The notes under the pieces were generated by a model. The model was not told the origin of the DNA, made no database searches, and saw only the letters and a program-made list of their open reading frames with translations. This document shows positions 9,330-20,227 of a DNA stretch of 64,000 nucleotides, piece by piece (the first letter of the stretch is position 1; the number at the start of each line of letters is the position of its first letter). Position numbers and translations under genes: made by a program. Origin of the DNA: an uncultured Hyphomicrobiales bacterium (GTDB lineage Bacteria; Pseudomonadota; Alphaproteobacteria; Rhizobiales; Devosiaceae); the NCBI GenBank assembly GCA_903842455.1, contig CAIMLX010000234.1, forward strand, positions 1 through 64,000, read 5' to 3'.

Positions 9330-10358
9330 ATGGTCGATACGCGCTTCCACACATCCTCCGGTCCCATCCTGCTGCGCGCCTTGCTCGCATCGCTGGCGAC
9401 GCCGCCGCTCGTGGACGATAGTCGGCTCGGCAGCATCATCGTGACGGGCGTCGACGAGCTCGACCGGGCTGACGAAACCGAACTGGCGTTGGCCACTCGT
9501 CCGGCCTATCGTGACGCGTTGCGCGACACCTCTGCGGGTGTCGTGGTGGTGCATCCGAGCCTGAGGGATTTCGTACCGCGGAGTGCCCTCGCAATCATCG
9601 ATGAGCGCGCCCACGAATTGTTCGTCGACCTGCTGGAGAAGCTCTACCCGGCAGGCACGCGCGGCGCTGCCCTGTCCCAGTTCGACGAGGACGGGCCCGA
9701 TACGCTGGTCGAAAGCGACGTCCGGCTGGGCGAGAACGTGGTGATCGGTCCCAATGTCGAAATCGGGCGCAACACTGTGATCGGTCCGAACACGGTGATC
9801 GGTCGGGGCGTCACGATCGGCCGCAATGCGGTGATTGGTGCCAACGTCACCGTCGAATACGCCCATCTGGGCAACAATGTCGTTCTGCACCCCGGAGTGC
9901 GAGTCGGCGCCGAGGGCTTCGGGTGGTTGTCGCAGGGTCGCGCCAACCGCAAGATCCCACAGCTCGGCCGGGTCATCATCCAGGATGGTGTCGAGATAGG
10001 TGCCAATACGACGATCGATCGCGGTGCCCTCGGCGATACGGTCATTGGCGAGGGCACCAAGATCGACAACCTCGTGCAGATCGGCCACAACTGCCGCATT
10101 GGGCGGCGCTGTCTGATCGCGGGGACTTGCGGCATCGGGGGCAGCACGATTATCGGTGACCACGTCCTCGTAGGCGGCGGCTCTGGCACGGTGGGGCACC
10201 TGACCATCGGGACGGGTAGCGTGCTGTCGGCGCGGTGTCTCGTGACCAAGGACGTGCCGGCGGGGCAGCATGTTGCCGGGCAACCGGCGCAGGAATTGAG
10301 GGCGTGGCAGCGCGAGACGGCGATGCTGCGGCGACTGAGCAAAAGGGGACTAGAGTGA
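9330..10358 (+). CDS. lpxD: UDP-3-O-(3-hydroxymyristoyl)glucosamine N-acyltransferase
   Basis: Third step of lipid A synthesis: transfers a hydroxyacyl chain from acyl-ACP to the 2-amino group of UDP-3-O-acyl-glucosamine. It has 342 residues. The N-terminal uridine-binding domain (about 1-110) is followed by a left-handed parallel beta-helix of hexapeptide repeats ([18 protein letters not shown] and onwards) and a helical tail. The catalytic His lies in QIGHNCRIG. The stop overlaps the next start as GTGA. The start ATG 9330 sits 13 bases after the terminator arm, with no strong ribosome binding site. Confidence 0.96.
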   Translation: MVDTRFHTSSGPILLRALLASLATPPLVDDSRLGSIIVTGVDELDRADETELALATRPAYRDALRDTSAGVVVVHPSLRDFVPRSALAIIDERAHELFVDLLEKLYPAGTRGAALSQFDEDGPDTLVESDVRLGENVVIGPNVEIGRNTVIGPNTVIGRGVTIGRNAVIGANVTVEYAHLGNNVVLHPGVRVGAEGFGWLSQGRANRKIPQLGRVIIQDGVEIGANTTIDRGALGDTVIGEGTKIDNLVQIGHNCRIGRRCLIAGTCGIGGSTIIGDHVLVGGGSGTVGHLTIGTGSVLSARCLVTKDVPAGQHVAGQPAQELRAWQRETAMLRRLSKRGLE

Positions 10359-10843
10359 CGGCTACGAGTGAAGCACCGGCGGCGCAGACAAGGGAACTGA
10401 CGTCGATGCAGATCGGCGATATCCTCAAGACCCTGCCGCATCGCTACCCGTTCCTGATGATCGACCGGATCATCGAGGTCGACGGCGACGAGTCGGCGAT
10501 CGGCATCAAGAATGTCAGCTTCAACGAGCCGATCTTCCAGGGGCACTTCCCGGGAGAGCCGGTGTTTCCCGGCGTGCTGATCATCGAAGGCATGGCCCAG
10601 ACCGCCGGGGCCATCGCCATCGCCGCGGGCGCGGCCGCGGGCGTCGATCACATCGTGTACCTGCTGACCGTCGACAAGTGCAAATTCAGGAAACCGGCCC
10701 GCCCGGGCGACCGGATCGAGTACCACATCAAGAAGATGCGACGCCGCATGACCATGGGCTGGTACGAAGCGCGGGCCATCGTGGACGGAGTGGTGATCGC
10801 CGAGGCCGAAGTCGGTGCCATGGTGAGCCCCTCCGAAAAGTGA
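10355..10843 (+). CDS. fabZ: 3-hydroxyacyl-[acyl-carrier-protein] dehydratase FabZ
   Basis: Dehydrates beta-hydroxyacyl-ACP to trans-2-enoyl-ACP in fatty acid elongation, drawing on the same hydroxyacyl-ACP pool as LpxA and LpxD. It has 162 residues from GTG 10355. The hot-dog fold shows the catalytic His in [14 protein letters not shown] (His 64) and Glu 78 in IIEGMAQ. The GTG is favoured by AAAAGGGGA upstream and the GTGA overlap with lpxD. An alternative ATG lies at 10406. The 17 extra N-terminal residues are Ala/Thr-rich. Confidence 0.96.
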   Translation: MTATSEAPAAQTRELTSMQIGDILKTLPHRYPFLMIDRIIEVDGDESAIGIKNVSFNEPIFQGHFPGEPVFPGVLIIEGMAQTAGAIAIAAGAAAGVDHIVYLLTVDKCKFRKPARPGDRIEYHIKKMRRRMTMGWYEARAIVDGVVIAEAEVGAMVSPSEK

Positions 10844-11646
10844 GCGCCTTTATTCATCCCACCGCCATCGTCGAAGACGGTGCGACACTTGCCGATGGCG
10901 TGAGGGTCGGTCCGTTCTGTCACGTCGGTCCCGAGGTTTCGCTCGCCTCCGGGGTAGAACTGCTGTCCCACGTCGTGGTGGCGGGGCAAACCAGCATCGG
11001 TGCCGACACCCGCATCTTCCCCTTTGCTTCGATCGGCCATCAGCCGCAGGACCTGAAGTATCGCGGCGAGGCCAGCAGCCTCGTGATCGGGGCGCGCTGC
11101 CAGATCCGGGAGAACGTGACCGTCAACCCCGGCACCGCGGGCGGCACGCTGGAGACCCGCATCGGCGACGACTGCCTGCTGATGAACTCGGCACATGTGG
11201 CGCACGACGTGGAGGTCGGCAACCACGTGGTGATCGCCTCCTATGTCGCCATCGCCGGCCACTGCAAGATCGGCGACTACGTCGCGTTCGGTGGCATGTG
11301 CGGCGTGCACCAGTTTGTCCGTATCGGGGCGCATGCCTTCATCGGTGCGCACTCAATGATCGATGCCGACGTCATCCCCTACGGCATGGCAGTTGGTAAC
11401 CGCGCCAGGCTTGCCGGCTTGAACCTCGTCGGGCTCAAGCGGCGCAAGTTCGACCGCGAAGCCATCCACTCACTGCGCGCTGCCTACCGCATGATCTTCT
11501 CCTCCGAGGGCACGCTCAAGGAACGGGTCGAAGATGCAGCGTCGCTGTTCAGCGGCGAACCCATGGTGCAGGACGTGGTGAAGTTCATTACCGCAGCCAG
11601 CGACCGGCCGATCTGCCTCCCCGTCAACGTCCCGGCCGAAGACTGA
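10840..11646 (+). CDS. lpxA: acyl-ACP--UDP-N-acetylglucosamine O-acyltransferase
   Basis: First, reversible step of lipid A synthesis. It has 268 residues from a GTG that overlaps the fabZ stop (GTGA). The left-handed beta-helix of hexapeptide repeats is followed by a helical C-terminal domain. The catalytic His is His 122 in NSAHVAHDV, and [10 protein letters not shown] is the expected substrate loop. It shares a 1 bp TGATG junction with lpxI, so translation is probably coupled throughout lpxD-fabZ-lpxA-lpxI-lpxB. Confidence 0.97.
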   Translation: MSAFIHPTAIVEDGATLADGVRVGPFCHVGPEVSLASGVELLSHVVVAGQTSIGADTRIFPFASIGHQPQDLKYRGEASSLVIGARCQIRENVTVNPGTAGGTLETRIGDDCLLMNSAHVAHDVEVGNHVVIASYVAIAGHCKIGDYVAFGGMCGVHQFVRIGAHAFIGAHSMIDADVIPYGMAVGNRARLAGLNLVGLKRRKFDREAIHSLRAAYRMIFSSEGTLKERVEDAASLFSGEPMVQDVVKFITAASDRPICLPVNVPAED

Positions 11647-12464
11647 TGCCTCGCCGGCTCGCGGTCGTGGCCGGCGCCGGCGCCCTCGCTCCTCACGTGA
11701 TCGAGGCGGCACTGGCCGCAGGCGACGCCGTGCGGGTGTTCGCCCTGACCCCGCAGGTGCTTTCGTCGGGTGTGGAGCAGCAACGGGTATCGATAGAGCA
11801 CCCGGATGTGCTGTTTGCAGCCATCCGAAGCTTCGAGGCATCGCACCTGGTGCTCGCGGGCGCCGTGACGCTGACCGATGCCGATCGCAGCCGGCTGATG
11901 GTTGCGCTGGGTGCGAACGGACAGTCAGCCGGAGACGCAGCGTTGTCGCATCTGGCGGTGCGGCTGCAGCAATTGACGGCTGCAACCCTGATCGGGCCGC
12001 AGCAAGTTGCGCCCGAATTGCTCTGCGGGGAGGGGCAGTTGGCCGGTCCTGCCGCCACTGGACCCCAACTGGCCGCCGCCGGGCTCGCGCTCGTCGCTGC
12101 CAGACAGGTTGGTGCAATGGACCTTGGCCAGGCCGCCGTGGTCGCCGGAGCCAGGGTAGTGGCTGTCGAAGATGTGGCCGGTACCGACGACCTGCTTGCG
12201 CGCGTGGCCCGGTACCGGAGCGCCGGTCTGATCGGGGACGCACCGGACACGCCCCTTGTTCTCGCCAAAGCCTGCAAGCCACAACAGCCACTGTTCGTCG
12301 ATCTCCCTGCAATCGGTCCTGACACGATAGCTGGGGCCAGCGCTGCGGGGATAAGTGTGATCGCAGTGGAGGCAGGCCGGACCCTGCTACTCGACCGGGA
12401 TCGACTTCTGGCGGCGGCGAGCGAAGCGGGGATTGCCATCGTCGGGCTCGTGATCGATGCCTGA
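11646..12464 (+). CDS. lpxI: UDP-2,3-diacylglucosamine diphosphatase LpxI (DUF1009)
   Basis: Hydrolyses UDP-2,3-diacylglucosamine to lipid X and UMP; the alphaproteobacterial replacement for LpxH. It has 272 residues. Family features are GDAALSHLAVRL mid-protein, DLGQAAVVAGARVVAVEDVAGTD, and the C-terminal KPQQPLFVDLPAIGPDT, which holds the conserved Asp. It lies between lpxA and lpxB, the diagnostic position, and overlaps lpxB by 8 bp. The sequence is somewhat diverged near the N-terminus. Confidence 0.93.
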   Translation: MPRRLAVVAGAGALAPHVIEAALAAGDAVRVFALTPQVLSSGVEQQRVSIEHPDVLFAAIRSFEASHLVLAGAVTLTDADRSRLMVALGANGQSAGDAALSHLAVRLQQLTAATLIGPQQVAPELLCGEGQLAGPAATGPQLAAAGLALVAARQVGAMDLGQAAVVAGARVVAVEDVAGTDDLLARVARYRSAGLIGDAPDTPLVLAKACKPQQPLFVDLPAIGPDTIAGASAAGISVIAVEAGRTLLLDRDRLLAAASEAGIAIVGLVIDA

Positions 12465-13608
12465 TCGCCTGCGGCTGTTCGTGCTGGCCGGTGAGGCCTC
12501 CGGCGATCGGATCGGGGCAGACCTGGTGAGGCGCCTTCGTGCACGGATTGAGCTCAAGACCACCGGGGTGGGCGGTGCCGACCTGGCGGGCGAGGGCCTG
12601 GTGAGCATGTTTCCGATGTCCGACCTGTCCGTCATGGGCTGGTCGGATGTGCTGGTCCGGCTGCCATTGCTGCTCTGGCGGGCGAGGCAGGTGGCCGATG
12701 CGATTATCCGTCAGCAGCCGGACGTCGCGGTGCTGATCGACTCGCAGGTGTTCAGCCGGGTGGTGGCAGAGCGGGTCAGGAAGGCCGGATCGAGGGTACC
12801 AATGTTGCTCTACGTGGCGCCCGCCGTTTGGGTCTGGGCGCCCGAGCGGGCGGCAAAGCTGAAGCCGCTGTTCGACGAGGTGCTGGCCGTCCTGCCATTC
12901 GAGCCCAAAGTGATGGCCGAACTCGGTGGACCGCCGACCAGCTATGTCGGCCATCCCGCGCTGACCCGGCAGGCAATGCGGCAGGCGCTGCCGGATCGGG
13001 GGCCATTCCTGCTGCTGCCAGGAAGCCGGACGGGCGAGCTGAGACGCCATCTCGGGTTGATGCGAACGGCCGTGGAGGCACTCCGCGGCCACCCGAAGGT
13101 CAGTGGTTTCGTGCTGCCGACCTTAACCCACCTGCAAGATCGGCTGGTCGCAGAGGTTGCCGACTGGCCGGCGCCGGTCGAAGTTGTGGCTGGAGCGACG
13201 CGGGACGCGGCGGTTGTCGGGGCGGTCGGTGCCTTGGCGGTCAGCGGCACGGTGACGCTGGAACTGGCGATGGCCGGCGTGCCCATGGTGGTGACCTATG
13301 TCGGCGACCGGGGGCAGGCGAAGCGCTACGCCCGGCTCGAGCGGCCGCCGATGGTTGGGCTGCCGAACATCGTCGCCGGGCGTGAGGTGGTGCCGGAGCT
13401 GCTGTTTCCGGGCGAGATCGACTTCGCCCGCGTGCCGCCGGTACTGCGCAGCCTGCTTGACGACGACGTTGCCGCCGCTGCGCAACTCGCGGCGTTCCGC
13501 GAGGTCCGGGCCCTGATGCAAGAAGGGGCGCCGGAGGCGCCCCTGGTCGATCCCGCCGAGCGGGTGCTTGCCGCAGCAGCTCAGTCGCGGCTGCTGATCG
13601 GCTCGTAG
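12457..13608 (+). CDS. lpxB: lipid-A-disaccharide synthase
   Basis: GT19 glycosyltransferase that joins lipid X to UDP-2,3-diacylglucosamine to make the tetra-acyl disaccharide. It has 383 residues. Motifs are the N-terminal [19 protein letters not shown], the [16 protein letters not shown] block, and the nucleotide-binding [19 protein letters not shown] near residue 265. Its last 28 bp overlap the convergent gltA 3' end. A strong hairpin inside its coding region (13524-13544) probably serves gltA termination. Confidence 0.96.
   Translation: MPDRLRLFVLAGEASGDRIGADLVRRLRARIELKTTGVGGADLAGEGLVSMFPMSDLSVMGWSDVLVRLPLLLWRARQVADAIIRQQPDVAVLIDSQVFSRVVAERVRKAGSRVPMLLYVAPAVWVWAPERAAKLKPLFDEVLAVLPFEPKVMAELGGPPTSYVGHPALTRQAMRQALPDRGPFLLLPGSRTGELRRHLGLMRTAVEALRGHPKVSGFVLPTLTHLQDRLVAEVADWPAPVEVVAGATRDAAVVGAVGALAVSGTVTLELAMAGVPMVVTYVGDRGQAKRYARLERPPMVGLPNIVAGREVVPELLFPGEIDFARVPPVLRSLLDDDVAAAAQLAAFREVRALMQEGAPEAPLVDPAERVLAAAAQSRLLIGS
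13524..13544 (-). terminator. terminator hairpin for gltA located inside lpxB
   Basis: A perfect 9 bp stem (AGGGGCGCC/GGCGCCCCT) with a 3-base loop. Read on the minus strand it follows the gltA stop by about 37 bp and is followed by TTCTTG. It lies in the 3' coding part of lpxB. Confidence 0.6.
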
Positions 13609-14876
13609 TCGCGAACCGGAGCGCCGTTGTAGAGCTGGCGCGGACGGCCGATCTTCTTCTGCGGATCGCCGATCATTTCCTTCCACTGAGCGATCCAGCC
13701 GACGGTGCGACTGAGGGCGAAGATGGCGGTGAACATCGAGGTCGGGAAGCCGATCGCGTCGAGGATGATGCCCGAATAGAAGTCGACGTTCGGGTAGAGC
13801 TTGCGGTCGATGAAGTACTGATCGGAGAGTGCAATGCGCTCGAGTTCCTTGGCGACCTGCAGGGTGGGAGACAGGTTCTCCGCACCGAGCTGCGCCAGCA
13901 CCTCGTTGGCGGCCTGCTGCATCACCTTGGCGCGCGGATCGTAGTTCTTGTAGACCCGGTGGCCAAAACCCATCAGCCGGACGCCGGAGGTCTTGTCCTT
14001 GGCCTTGGCGATGAACTCGGGGATGCGATCGACAGTGCCGATTTCCTTCAGCATGTTGAGCGCCGCCTCGTTGGCGCCGCCATGGGCAGGGCCCCAGAGG
14101 CAGGCGACGCCCGCTGCGATACAGGCGAACGGGTTTGCGTCGGACGAGCCGGCGAGCCGGACCGTGGAGGTCGAGGCGTTCTGCTCATGGTCGGCATGGA
14201 GCGTGAAGATCAGGTCCATCGCACGGGCGACGACCGGGTTCACGACAAAGTCCTCGGCCGGCACCGAAAAGCACATGCGGAGGAAGTTCGACGCGTAGTC
14301 GAGGTCGTTGCGCGGGTACACGAAGGGCTGGCCCACCGAATACTTGTAGGCCATGGCGACGATGGTCGGGACCTTGGCAATCATCCGGATCGAGGCGATC
14401 TCGCGCTGCATCGGGTCGTTGATGTCGGTCGAGTCGTGATAAAACGCCGCCATCGCGCCGATGACGCCGCAGACGATGGCCATCGGATGCGCGTCGCGGC
14501 GGAAGCCGCGGTAGAAGTAGTGCATCTGCTCGTGGACCATGGTGTGCTTGGTCACCCGGTCGGAAAAGTCGGCCAGCTGTGCCTTGTTCGGCAGTTCGCC
14601 GTAGAGCAGCAGATAGCAGACCTCGAGGTAGTTCGACTTTTCGGCCAGCTGCTCGATCGGGTAGCCGCGATACATCAGCTCGCCCTTGTCGCCATCGATA
14701 TAGGTGATGGCGCTGTCGGTGGCGGCGGTCGAGGTGAACCCCGGATCGTAGGTGAACATGCCCGTCTTGGCGTACAAGGATCGGATGTCGATGACATCGG
14801 GACCGACGGAGCCAGAGAGCACCGGGAACTCGAAGGTCTGGTCCCCGATGGTGAGTTTGGCGACGGTGTCGGTCAT
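13581..14876 (-). CDS. gltA: citrate synthase
   Basis: Condenses oxaloacetate and acetyl-CoA, the entry to the TCA cycle. It has 431 residues of the Gram-negative hexameric type, with an N-terminal beta domain (residues about 1-60). The catalytic stretches are present: [36 protein letters not shown] and [17 protein letters not shown] 14876 is chosen because AGGAGAG precedes it and the family starts MTDTVAKL or similar; the open frame continues 35 codons further upstream. It is convergent with lpxB. Confidence 0.98.
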   Translation of the reverse strand: MTDTVAKLTIGDQTFEFPVLSGSVGPDVIDIRSLYAKTGMFTYDPGFTSTAATDSAITYIDGDKGELMYRGYPIEQLAEKSNYLEVCYLLLYGELPNKAQLADFSDRVTKHTMVHEQMHYFYRGFRRDAHPMAIVCGVIGAMAAFYHDSTDINDPMQREIASIRMIAKVPTIVAMAYKYSVGQPFVYPRNDLDYASNFLRMCFSVPAEDFVVNPVVARAMDLIFTLHADHEQNASTSTVRLAGSSDANPFACIAAGVACLWGPAHGGANEAALNMLKEIGTVDRIPEFIAKAKDKTSGVRLMGFGHRVYKNYDPRAKVMQQAANEVLAQLGAENLSPTLQVAKELERIALSDQYFIDRKLYPNVDFYSGIILDAIGFPTSMFTAIFALSRTVGWIAQWKEMIGDPQKKIGRPRQLYNGAPVRDYEPISSRD

Positions 14877-15023
14877 TAGGCTCTCCTTTGTGGCCACGGG
14901 CCCGCAGGAAGAAGGCGGGTCGGCCAGAACGTCAAAAAGGGCAGGTTCGCTTGGCGTAACGTATCTATCCCGGGTCTGCAACAGGAGGGTGAATACCCCT
15001 GACCTAATTGGGTTTCCTGATCG

Positions 15024-16442
15024 TTATGGGTTTGCCTGATCCTCAAGCCGCGCCAGCGTTTCGTCGCGGCCGATGAGGACCATGACCTCGAAAATCCCGG
15101 GCGAGATGGTGCGCCCGGTCAGCGCGGCGCGCAAGGGTTGCGCCACCTTGCCGAGCTTCAGCCCCCTGGCTTCCGCGAAGCTGCGTGCGGCCGCATCGAT
15201 CGCCGGAACGGTCCACTCGTCGATTGTGCGCAGCACCTCGGCAAAGGCCCCGACATTGGCCTTTGCTTCGGGCGTGAGTTGTGCGGCCGCGGCCGCATCG
15301 ATGGCCAGTGGCCGCACGGCGTAGATGAACTGGGCTAGGTCGATGAGTTCGAGCACCGTCTTGGCGCGGGGCTGCAACTCGGGCAGGGCGATGAGCGCGG
15401 TCTCGCGGTTGGCCCTGAGGCCATCGGCGTCGGTCTGGCGGCCGACTTCCTGAGCCGTCTCCAGCATCACGTCATAGAGACGCTGCGGGGTGGCCTCGCG
15501 GATGTAGTGGCCGTTGATGCTCTCGAGCTTGACGAAGTCGAAGCGTGCCGCGCCCTTGTTGAGCGCATCAAGACTGAACCACTCGACCATCTGCTCGGTC
15601 GAGAAGATCTCGTCGTCGCCATGGCTCCAGCCGAGGCGGGCCAGGTAGTTGCGGAGGGCTTCCGGCAGGTAGCCCATCTGCCGGTAGGACTCGACACCGA
15701 GGGCGCCGTGTCGCTTGGACAGCTTTGCTCCGTCCGGGCCGTGAATGAGCGGGATATGGCTCATCTCAGGCACGAACCAGCCCATGGAGTTGTAGATGAC
15801 GATCTGCCGGGCCGCATTGGTCAGGTGGTCGTCGCCCCGGATGATGTGGGTGACGCCCATGTCGTGATCGTCGACCACCACGGCCAGCATGTAGGTCGGC
15901 GTGCCGTCCGAGCGCAGGATGATGAAGTCGTCTAGGTTCTCGGCCTTGAACACCACTTCGCCCTGCACGTGGTCATGCACCCGGATCTCGCCGGACGGTG
16001 GGGCCTTGATGCGGATGACCGGGGCCACGCCGGCCGGTGCCTCGGACGGGTCACGGTCGCGCCAGTAGCCGTTGTAGCGCGGCGGCTGACCGTTGGCGCG
16101 AGCGGTCTCGCGCATCTCGGCGAGTTCCTCGGGCGAGCAGTAGCAGTGATAGGCCTGGCCCCGGGCCAGCAACTCGTTGGCCACCTCGGCATGCCGCGCA
16201 GCGCGAGAAAACTGCATAAACGGCTCGCCATCCCAGTCCAGCCCCAGCCATTTCAGGCCGTCGAAGATGGCTTGCACGGCTCCATCGGTCGAGCGTTCGC
16301 GGTCCGTGTCCTCGATGCGCAGCAGCATCTTGCCGCCGGTGTGGCGCGAAAAGGCCCAGTTGAACAGGGCCGTACGAGCCCCCCCGATGTGCAGGTAGCC
16401 GGTGGGCGAGGGGGCGAAGCGGGTGACGACGGGTGTAGCCAT
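15024..16442 (-). CDS. gltX: glutamyl-tRNA synthetase
   Basis: Class I aminoacyl-tRNA synthetase charging tRNA-Glu. It has 472 residues. The HIGH-type motif is in [20 protein letters not shown], and the KMSKS-type motif is KLSKRHG. A Cys/His set ([10 protein letters not shown]) is visible around residues 98-107, as in zinc-containing bacterial GluRS. ATG 16442 is the family start; the open frame runs upstream but carries no family sequence. Many alphaproteobacteria have two gltX genes, the second acting on tRNA-Gln; this copy cannot be assigned by eye. Confidence 0.96.
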   Translation of the reverse strand: MATPVVTRFAPSPTGYLHIGGARTALFNWAFSRHTGGKMLLRIEDTDRERSTDGAVQAIFDGLKWLGLDWDGEPFMQFSRAARHAEVANELLARGQAYHCYCSPEELAEMRETARANGQPPRYNGYWRDRDPSEAPAGVAPVIRIKAPPSGEIRVHDHVQGEVVFKAENLDDFIILRSDGTPTYMLAVVVDDHDMGVTHIIRGDDHLTNAARQIVIYNSMGWFVPEMSHIPLIHGPDGAKLSKRHGALGVESYRQMGYLPEALRNYLARLGWSHGDDEIFSTEQMVEWFSLDALNKGAARFDFVKLESINGHYIREATPQRLYDVMLETAQEVGRQTDADGLRANRETALIALPELQPRAKTVLELIDLAQFIYAVRPLAIDAAAAAQLTPEAKANVGAFAEVLRTIDEWTVPAIDAAARSFAEARGLKLGKVAQPLRAALTGRTISPGIFEVMVLIGRDETLARLEDQANP

Positions 16443-16561
16443 GGACCTTCGTGAAACTCCGTGTTGCGCGGGTGTGTAAGCGGGTGAAAGCCTGAGCGCA
16501 AGCGGCCCGCTGGTGACGGGCCGGGTGCCTCGTGTAGCATGGCTGCGGCTTGGGGGAACAA

Positions 16562-18697
16562 GTGGCGCAGCCGGGGGACATCGCACTCGCCGATCGTCAG
16601 GATCTGTCGGAGTCGGCAGCGGCCAGACAGGCGTTGCCGCTGGCCTGGCAGCCGCCGCGCCGGGGCGGGCTGCTGGCCGGCGCGCGGCTGGCCCTGCTCG
16701 ATGCGGTTGAGCACCGGCGCCTGTTCCTGCTGCTGCCTTACGCCATGATCGCCGGTCTTGTCGTGGCCTTCAGCCTGCCGGCGGAGCCTTCTCCGTTGCT
16801 GCTCGGTGGCGGTGGGGCGGCCGCAGCCGTGGCACTGATCGGCAGCCGGAAGTCCCTGGGCTGGAACAGGGCGGCAGGGTTGGCGGCAACCTTCTGGATC
16901 GGCTTCAGCCTGCTCGGCATACACGGGGCGCTGTCCGGCACCCAGATGCTGGCGCGGCCCGCCTATGGCACCTATGAAGCACGCGTCGACCAGGTGCTGA
17001 GCGCCAACGCCGATGGAGTGCGGGCAATTGCTTCGGGGATCGTACCGATCGATGGAGCGCGGGCGCTGCCGGTGCAGCGGGCTCGGCTGGTGATCGAAGG
17101 GGTGCCCGACCTGGCGCCCGGTGACGTGATCCGCTCGCGGGTGCGCTTCTACCCCGTACCCGGGCCGGTGGTGCCGAGCGGCTTCGACACGCAGTTTCAC
17201 GCCTACTTCGATGGCATCGGCGCCTACGGCAACACCATCGGGACAGCCGAGCGGATCGCAAGCGGAGACTCGGCGGCCCTCGAACGGATCGTCGACGCCA
17301 TCCGCCGATCGATCGCCGCGAAGGTCGATGCGGTGCTGCCACAGCCATCGGCCGGGGTGGCAAGGGCGCTGATTACGGGCGACCAGAGCGCGGTGACGGA
17401 GGAGTCCCGCGAGATGATGGCGACTGCCGGCCTGGCGCACGTCTTGTCCGTATCGGGCCTGCATCTGACGCTGGTGGCGATGCTGGTGATGGCGACGCTG
17501 CGCGGCGGCCTGGCGCTGGCCGGCGGCATCGACCGGTTCGTGTCGGTGAAACGGGTCGCAGCCGTCGGCGCTATCCTTGCGGCGCTTGGCTACTTCGCCA
17601 TCTCCGGCGGTAACGTCGCGGCGCAGCGCGCGACCCTGATGATCCTGCTGGTGCTGGGCGCGGTGGTGGCCGGGCGGCGGGCGCTCACCATGCGGAACGT
17701 CGCGATCGCTGCATTGCTGATCATCGTAGTCGATCCGGCGAGCGTGTTCCGCCCGAGCTTTCAGCTTAGCTTTGCCGCCGTGGTGGCGTTGATCGGCGCG
17801 TGGGAGATGTTCCGGCCCGGCGAAGGTCGCGAACGGGGCGCGGTCGGCAAGGTGGTGGCCTATTTCGGCGGTGGCGCGCTCACGAGCGTGGTGGCGGGCG
17901 CAGCCACGTTGCTGTTCTCCATCTACCACTTCCAGCAGACAGCCCCGCTCAGCGTGGTTGGCAACCTGATGTCGCTGGTGCTGATCGGCTTCGTGATGAT
18001 GCCGGCGGCGCTTGCCGCGACGGTATTGATGCCGCTCGGTCTCGAGGCGCCGTTCCTGCTGGTCATGGGTTGGTCCATCGACGTGATGATCTGGGTCGCC
18101 ACTATGGTGGCGGGATGGAGCGCGGGGATAAGTGCCAGTCCGCTGCTGCTGCCGGTCGCGCTACTGCTGGGGCTGCTGGCCCTGGCGTGGTTCACCTTGC
18201 TGACGAGTTGGCACCGGCTGATTGCGCCGCTGCTGCTGGTGCCCGCGGTGTGGCTGCTGGCGCTCGACAGGCCGCCCGATGTGCTCGTGTCCGACACGAC
18301 GCAGGCCATCGCCATGCGGGGGGAGGATGGTTTGGCGCTGGTCGCCGGCAAGCCGGACAGCTTTGCCGTGAAGGTCTGGCGCGAGACCTACGCCGAGCCG
18401 CTGGCTCCGGTGCCGTTGCTGCGCTGCGACAGCATTGGCTGCTTCGGCCACAGTGCCGCGGGGTTCAGCCTCGCGATTGCGACGGACCCGGCAGCGTTCC
18501 ACGAGGAATGCGGTTTGGCTGACCTGATGATCCTGCGACGACCGGCGCCACAGACCTGCGGTGGCAGCCTCGTGATCGACGCCGATGCGCTGGAGCGCGG
18601 CGGCATTCACTGGCTGCGGTGGAATCCTTCCGCCGGTAACTTCGAGGTTCGGGCTGCGGTGCCGCCGGGGGACCGACCGTGGCGGGTGCCGCACTGA
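16562..18697 (+). CDS. ComEC/Rec2-family membrane protein
   Basis: Inner-membrane channel family for single-stranded DNA uptake in competence. It has 711 residues. An N-terminal DUF4131 region with membrane helices comes first. The competence domain contains the signature [16 protein letters not shown] at about residues 291-306, followed by many helices. The C-terminal 140 residues form a degenerate metallo-beta-lactamase-like tail with no HxHxDH motif, usual in alphaproteobacteria. GTG 16562 is preceded by GGGGGA with short spacing; TTG 16550 is the alternative. It is divergent from gltX. No other competence gene is in the window, so natural competence cannot be claimed. Confidence 0.9.
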   Translation: MAQPGDIALADRQDLSESAAARQALPLAWQPPRRGGLLAGARLALLDAVEHRRLFLLLPYAMIAGLVVAFSLPAEPSPLLLGGGGAAAAVALIGSRKSLGWNRAAGLAATFWIGFSLLGIHGALSGTQMLARPAYGTYEARVDQVLSANADGVRAIASGIVPIDGARALPVQRARLVIEGVPDLAPGDVIRSRVRFYPVPGPVVPSGFDTQFHAYFDGIGAYGNTIGTAERIASGDSAALERIVDAIRRSIAAKVDAVLPQPSAGVARALITGDQSAVTEESREMMATAGLAHVLSVSGLHLTLVAMLVMATLRGGLALAGGIDRFVSVKRVAAVGAILAALGYFAISGGNVAAQRATLMILLVLGAVVAGRRALTMRNVAIAALLIIVVDPASVFRPSFQLSFAAVVALIGAWEMFRPGEGRERGAVGKVVAYFGGGALTSVVAGAATLLFSIYHFQQTAPLSVVGNLMSLVLIGFVMMPAALAATVLMPLGLEAPFLLVMGWSIDVMIWVATMVAGWSAGISASPLLLPVALLLGLLALAWFTLLTSWHRLIAPLLLVPAVWLLALDRPPDVLVSDTTQAIAMRGEDGLALVAGKPDSFAVKVWRETYAEPLAPVPLLRCDSIGCFGHSAAGFSLAIATDPAAFHEECGLADLMILRRPAPQTCGGSLVIDADALERGGIHWLRWNPSAGNFEVRAAVPPGDRPWRVPH

Positions 18698-18739
18698 GGT
18701 GCCGCAATCCCGCCCAGATCATGGTTAACCGGCGTTAAC

Positions 18740-19615
18740 TCACGGCTTGAAGAACGGCTCGGGCAGGCCGGGCACGTCGAGCTCGATGGCGAAGACGCCA
18801 CCGGCCGTGGGCTGATCGATCTCTTCCTGCGGTGTGAAACCTTCGCGGGCCGTGGTCAGGAACAGCGTCTTCATGCCCTTGCCACCAAAGGCCGGGCAGG
18901 AGACGCGGGTGACGCCGCCGGGCACCGTGACAGTCTTGTCGAGCTTGCCATCGGGTGAGATGCGGATGGCCTTGCCGGCGCCCCAGCGGGCGTTCCAGAC
19001 GAATCCTTCGCTATCGACCACCGAGCCATCGGCGCCGCCTGGGCCTTCCATGGTGAAGAAGTCTTCCCACTCGCCGATCGGCATGCCCGTCTCGGGATCA
19101 AGGGTGCATTTGACGATCATCTTGCCCGAGTCGGTGAAGTAGGCGGTTCGCCCGTCGGGGGAGAAGCAGATCGAGTTGGGGATACGGATTCCCGAGATGA
19201 TCTTGTTGAGCACGCCGTGGCGATAGTGCCAGACAGCGCCGACACCCATTTCGGCGCGGCGGCCCATGGTGCCGATCCAGAAGCCACCGGCGCGATCAAC
19301 GCGGCTGTCATTGGTGCGGTTGCCGGGAACGTCGGCCTCGACCGCGAGCATCGGGGTGTGGCTGTCGTCGCGGAAGTCGTAGCGCATCAGCATGCCCGAC
19401 TGGGTGACGGCGAGCGTGTGCTCGTCGATGACGCCAGCGGCGCTCACCGTATCCTTGAAGGTGATGCGGTCGACGATGTGGCCGTCGGCGTTGGCGCTGA
19501 GCAGCGTCTTGTTGAGGATGTCGAACCAGAACAGGCGGCCGAGCAGGGGATGCCAGAACGGGCCCTCGCCCAGTTCGCAGCGGCTGTCGACGAAGAGTTC
19601 GGCCTGGAGTTTCAT
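18740..19615 (-). CDS. SMP-30/gluconolactonase family protein (probable sugar lactonase)
   Basis: Six-bladed beta-propeller hydrolase opening aldonolactones with a divalent metal. It has 291 residues. It begins with the LGEGPFWHP motif (metal-ligand Glu), then GNRTNDSRVDRAGGFWIGTMG, SGIRIPNSICFSPDG and GGADGSVVDSEG, which supply the Asn/Asp metal ligands. The 4 bp ATGA overlap with dgoA and the position after dgoK suggest that it opens galactono-lactone (or a related lactone) to feed the dgo pathway; this is an inference from context. Confidence 0.9.
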   Translation of the reverse strand: MKLQAELFVDSRCELGEGPFWHPLLGRLFWFDILNKTLLSANADGHIVDRITFKDTVSAAGVIDEHTLAVTQSGMLMRYDFRDDSHTPMLAVEADVPGNRTNDSRVDRAGGFWIGTMGRRAEMGVGAVWHYRHGVLNKIISGIRIPNSICFSPDGRTAYFTDSGKMIVKCTLDPETGMPIGEWEDFFTMEGPGGADGSVVDSEGFVWNARWGAGKAIRISPDGKLDKTVTVPGGVTRVSCPAFGGKGMKTLFLTTAREGFTPQEEIDQPTAGGVFAIELDVPGLPEPFFKP

Positions 19616-20223
19616 CGCGGTGTTCCCTGATCGTACGCAGTGACGGCGGCTTGCGCCTTTGCGGCGACGTCGGTGGCCGACATGCCGGGCTTGTAGATGT
19701 AGGTGCCGAGCCCAAACCCGGCGCAGCCGGCGGCAAAGTACTCGGCGAAATTGTCCGGATTGGCGCCGCCGACCGCGTAGAGCGGGATCGACGGCGGCAG
19801 CACCGCCTTCATCGCCTTGATGCCCTTGGGGCCGAGCACTTCGGCCGGGAAGAACTTCAGGCCCGTGGCACCCGAGCGGATGGCGGTGAAGGCGTCCGTG
19901 GGGGAGAAGACGCCGGGGTACGACGTCATGCCCAATTCGATGGTGGCACCGATCACGGCCGGATTGGTGTCGGGTGAGACGACGAAGCGGCCTCCGGCCT
20001 CGGCGACCCGCTCGACGTCGGCGCGGCTGAGCACGGTGCCAGCGCCGATCAGGGCGCGGCCGTCGAAGGCTTTCGCGGCGTCCGCGATGGACCGGAAGGC
20101 GTCGGGTGAATTGAGCGGCACCTCGATCATGGAGATGCCGGCGGCAACCAGGGCCTCGCAGACGTCAAGGGTCTCGGGTGGGGTGATGCCACGCAGGATG
20201 GCGATGATGTGGCGGTGGTCCAT
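19612..20223 (-). CDS. dgoA: 2-dehydro-3-deoxy-6-phosphogalactonate aldolase
   Basis: Class I aldolase splitting KDPGal to pyruvate and glyceraldehyde-3-phosphate. It has 203 residues, KDPG-aldolase superfamily. The Schiff-base Lys is in TGLKFFPAEVLG. The N-terminal ILRGITPPE carries the conserved Arg and the Glu general base. ATG 20223 is the family start. Pairing with dgoK makes the galactonate assignment more likely than KDPG (eda). Confidence 0.92.
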   Translation of the reverse strand: MDHRHIIAILRGITPPETLDVCEALVAAGISMIEVPLNSPDAFRSIADAAKAFDGRALIGAGTVLSRADVERVAEAGGRFVVSPDTNPAVIGATIELGMTSYPGVFSPTDAFTAIRSGATGLKFFPAEVLGPKGIKAMKAVLPPSIPLYAVGGANPDNFAEYFAAGCAGFGLGTYIYKPGMSATDVAAKAQAAVTAYDQGTPR

Positions 20224-20227
20224 GTGA

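Noticed and set aside
6963-10283. 1106-codon open frame antisense to bamA and lpxD
   Set aside because: It lies opposite clearly conserved genes; its residue composition (His, Asp, Arg rich) is that of antisense GC-rich codons, with no domain.
18698-18739. CtrA site (two TTAA blocks) between comEC and the lactonase gene
   Set aside because: Spacing is six rather than seven bases and the gap is between convergent 3' ends, where a promoter operator is not expected.
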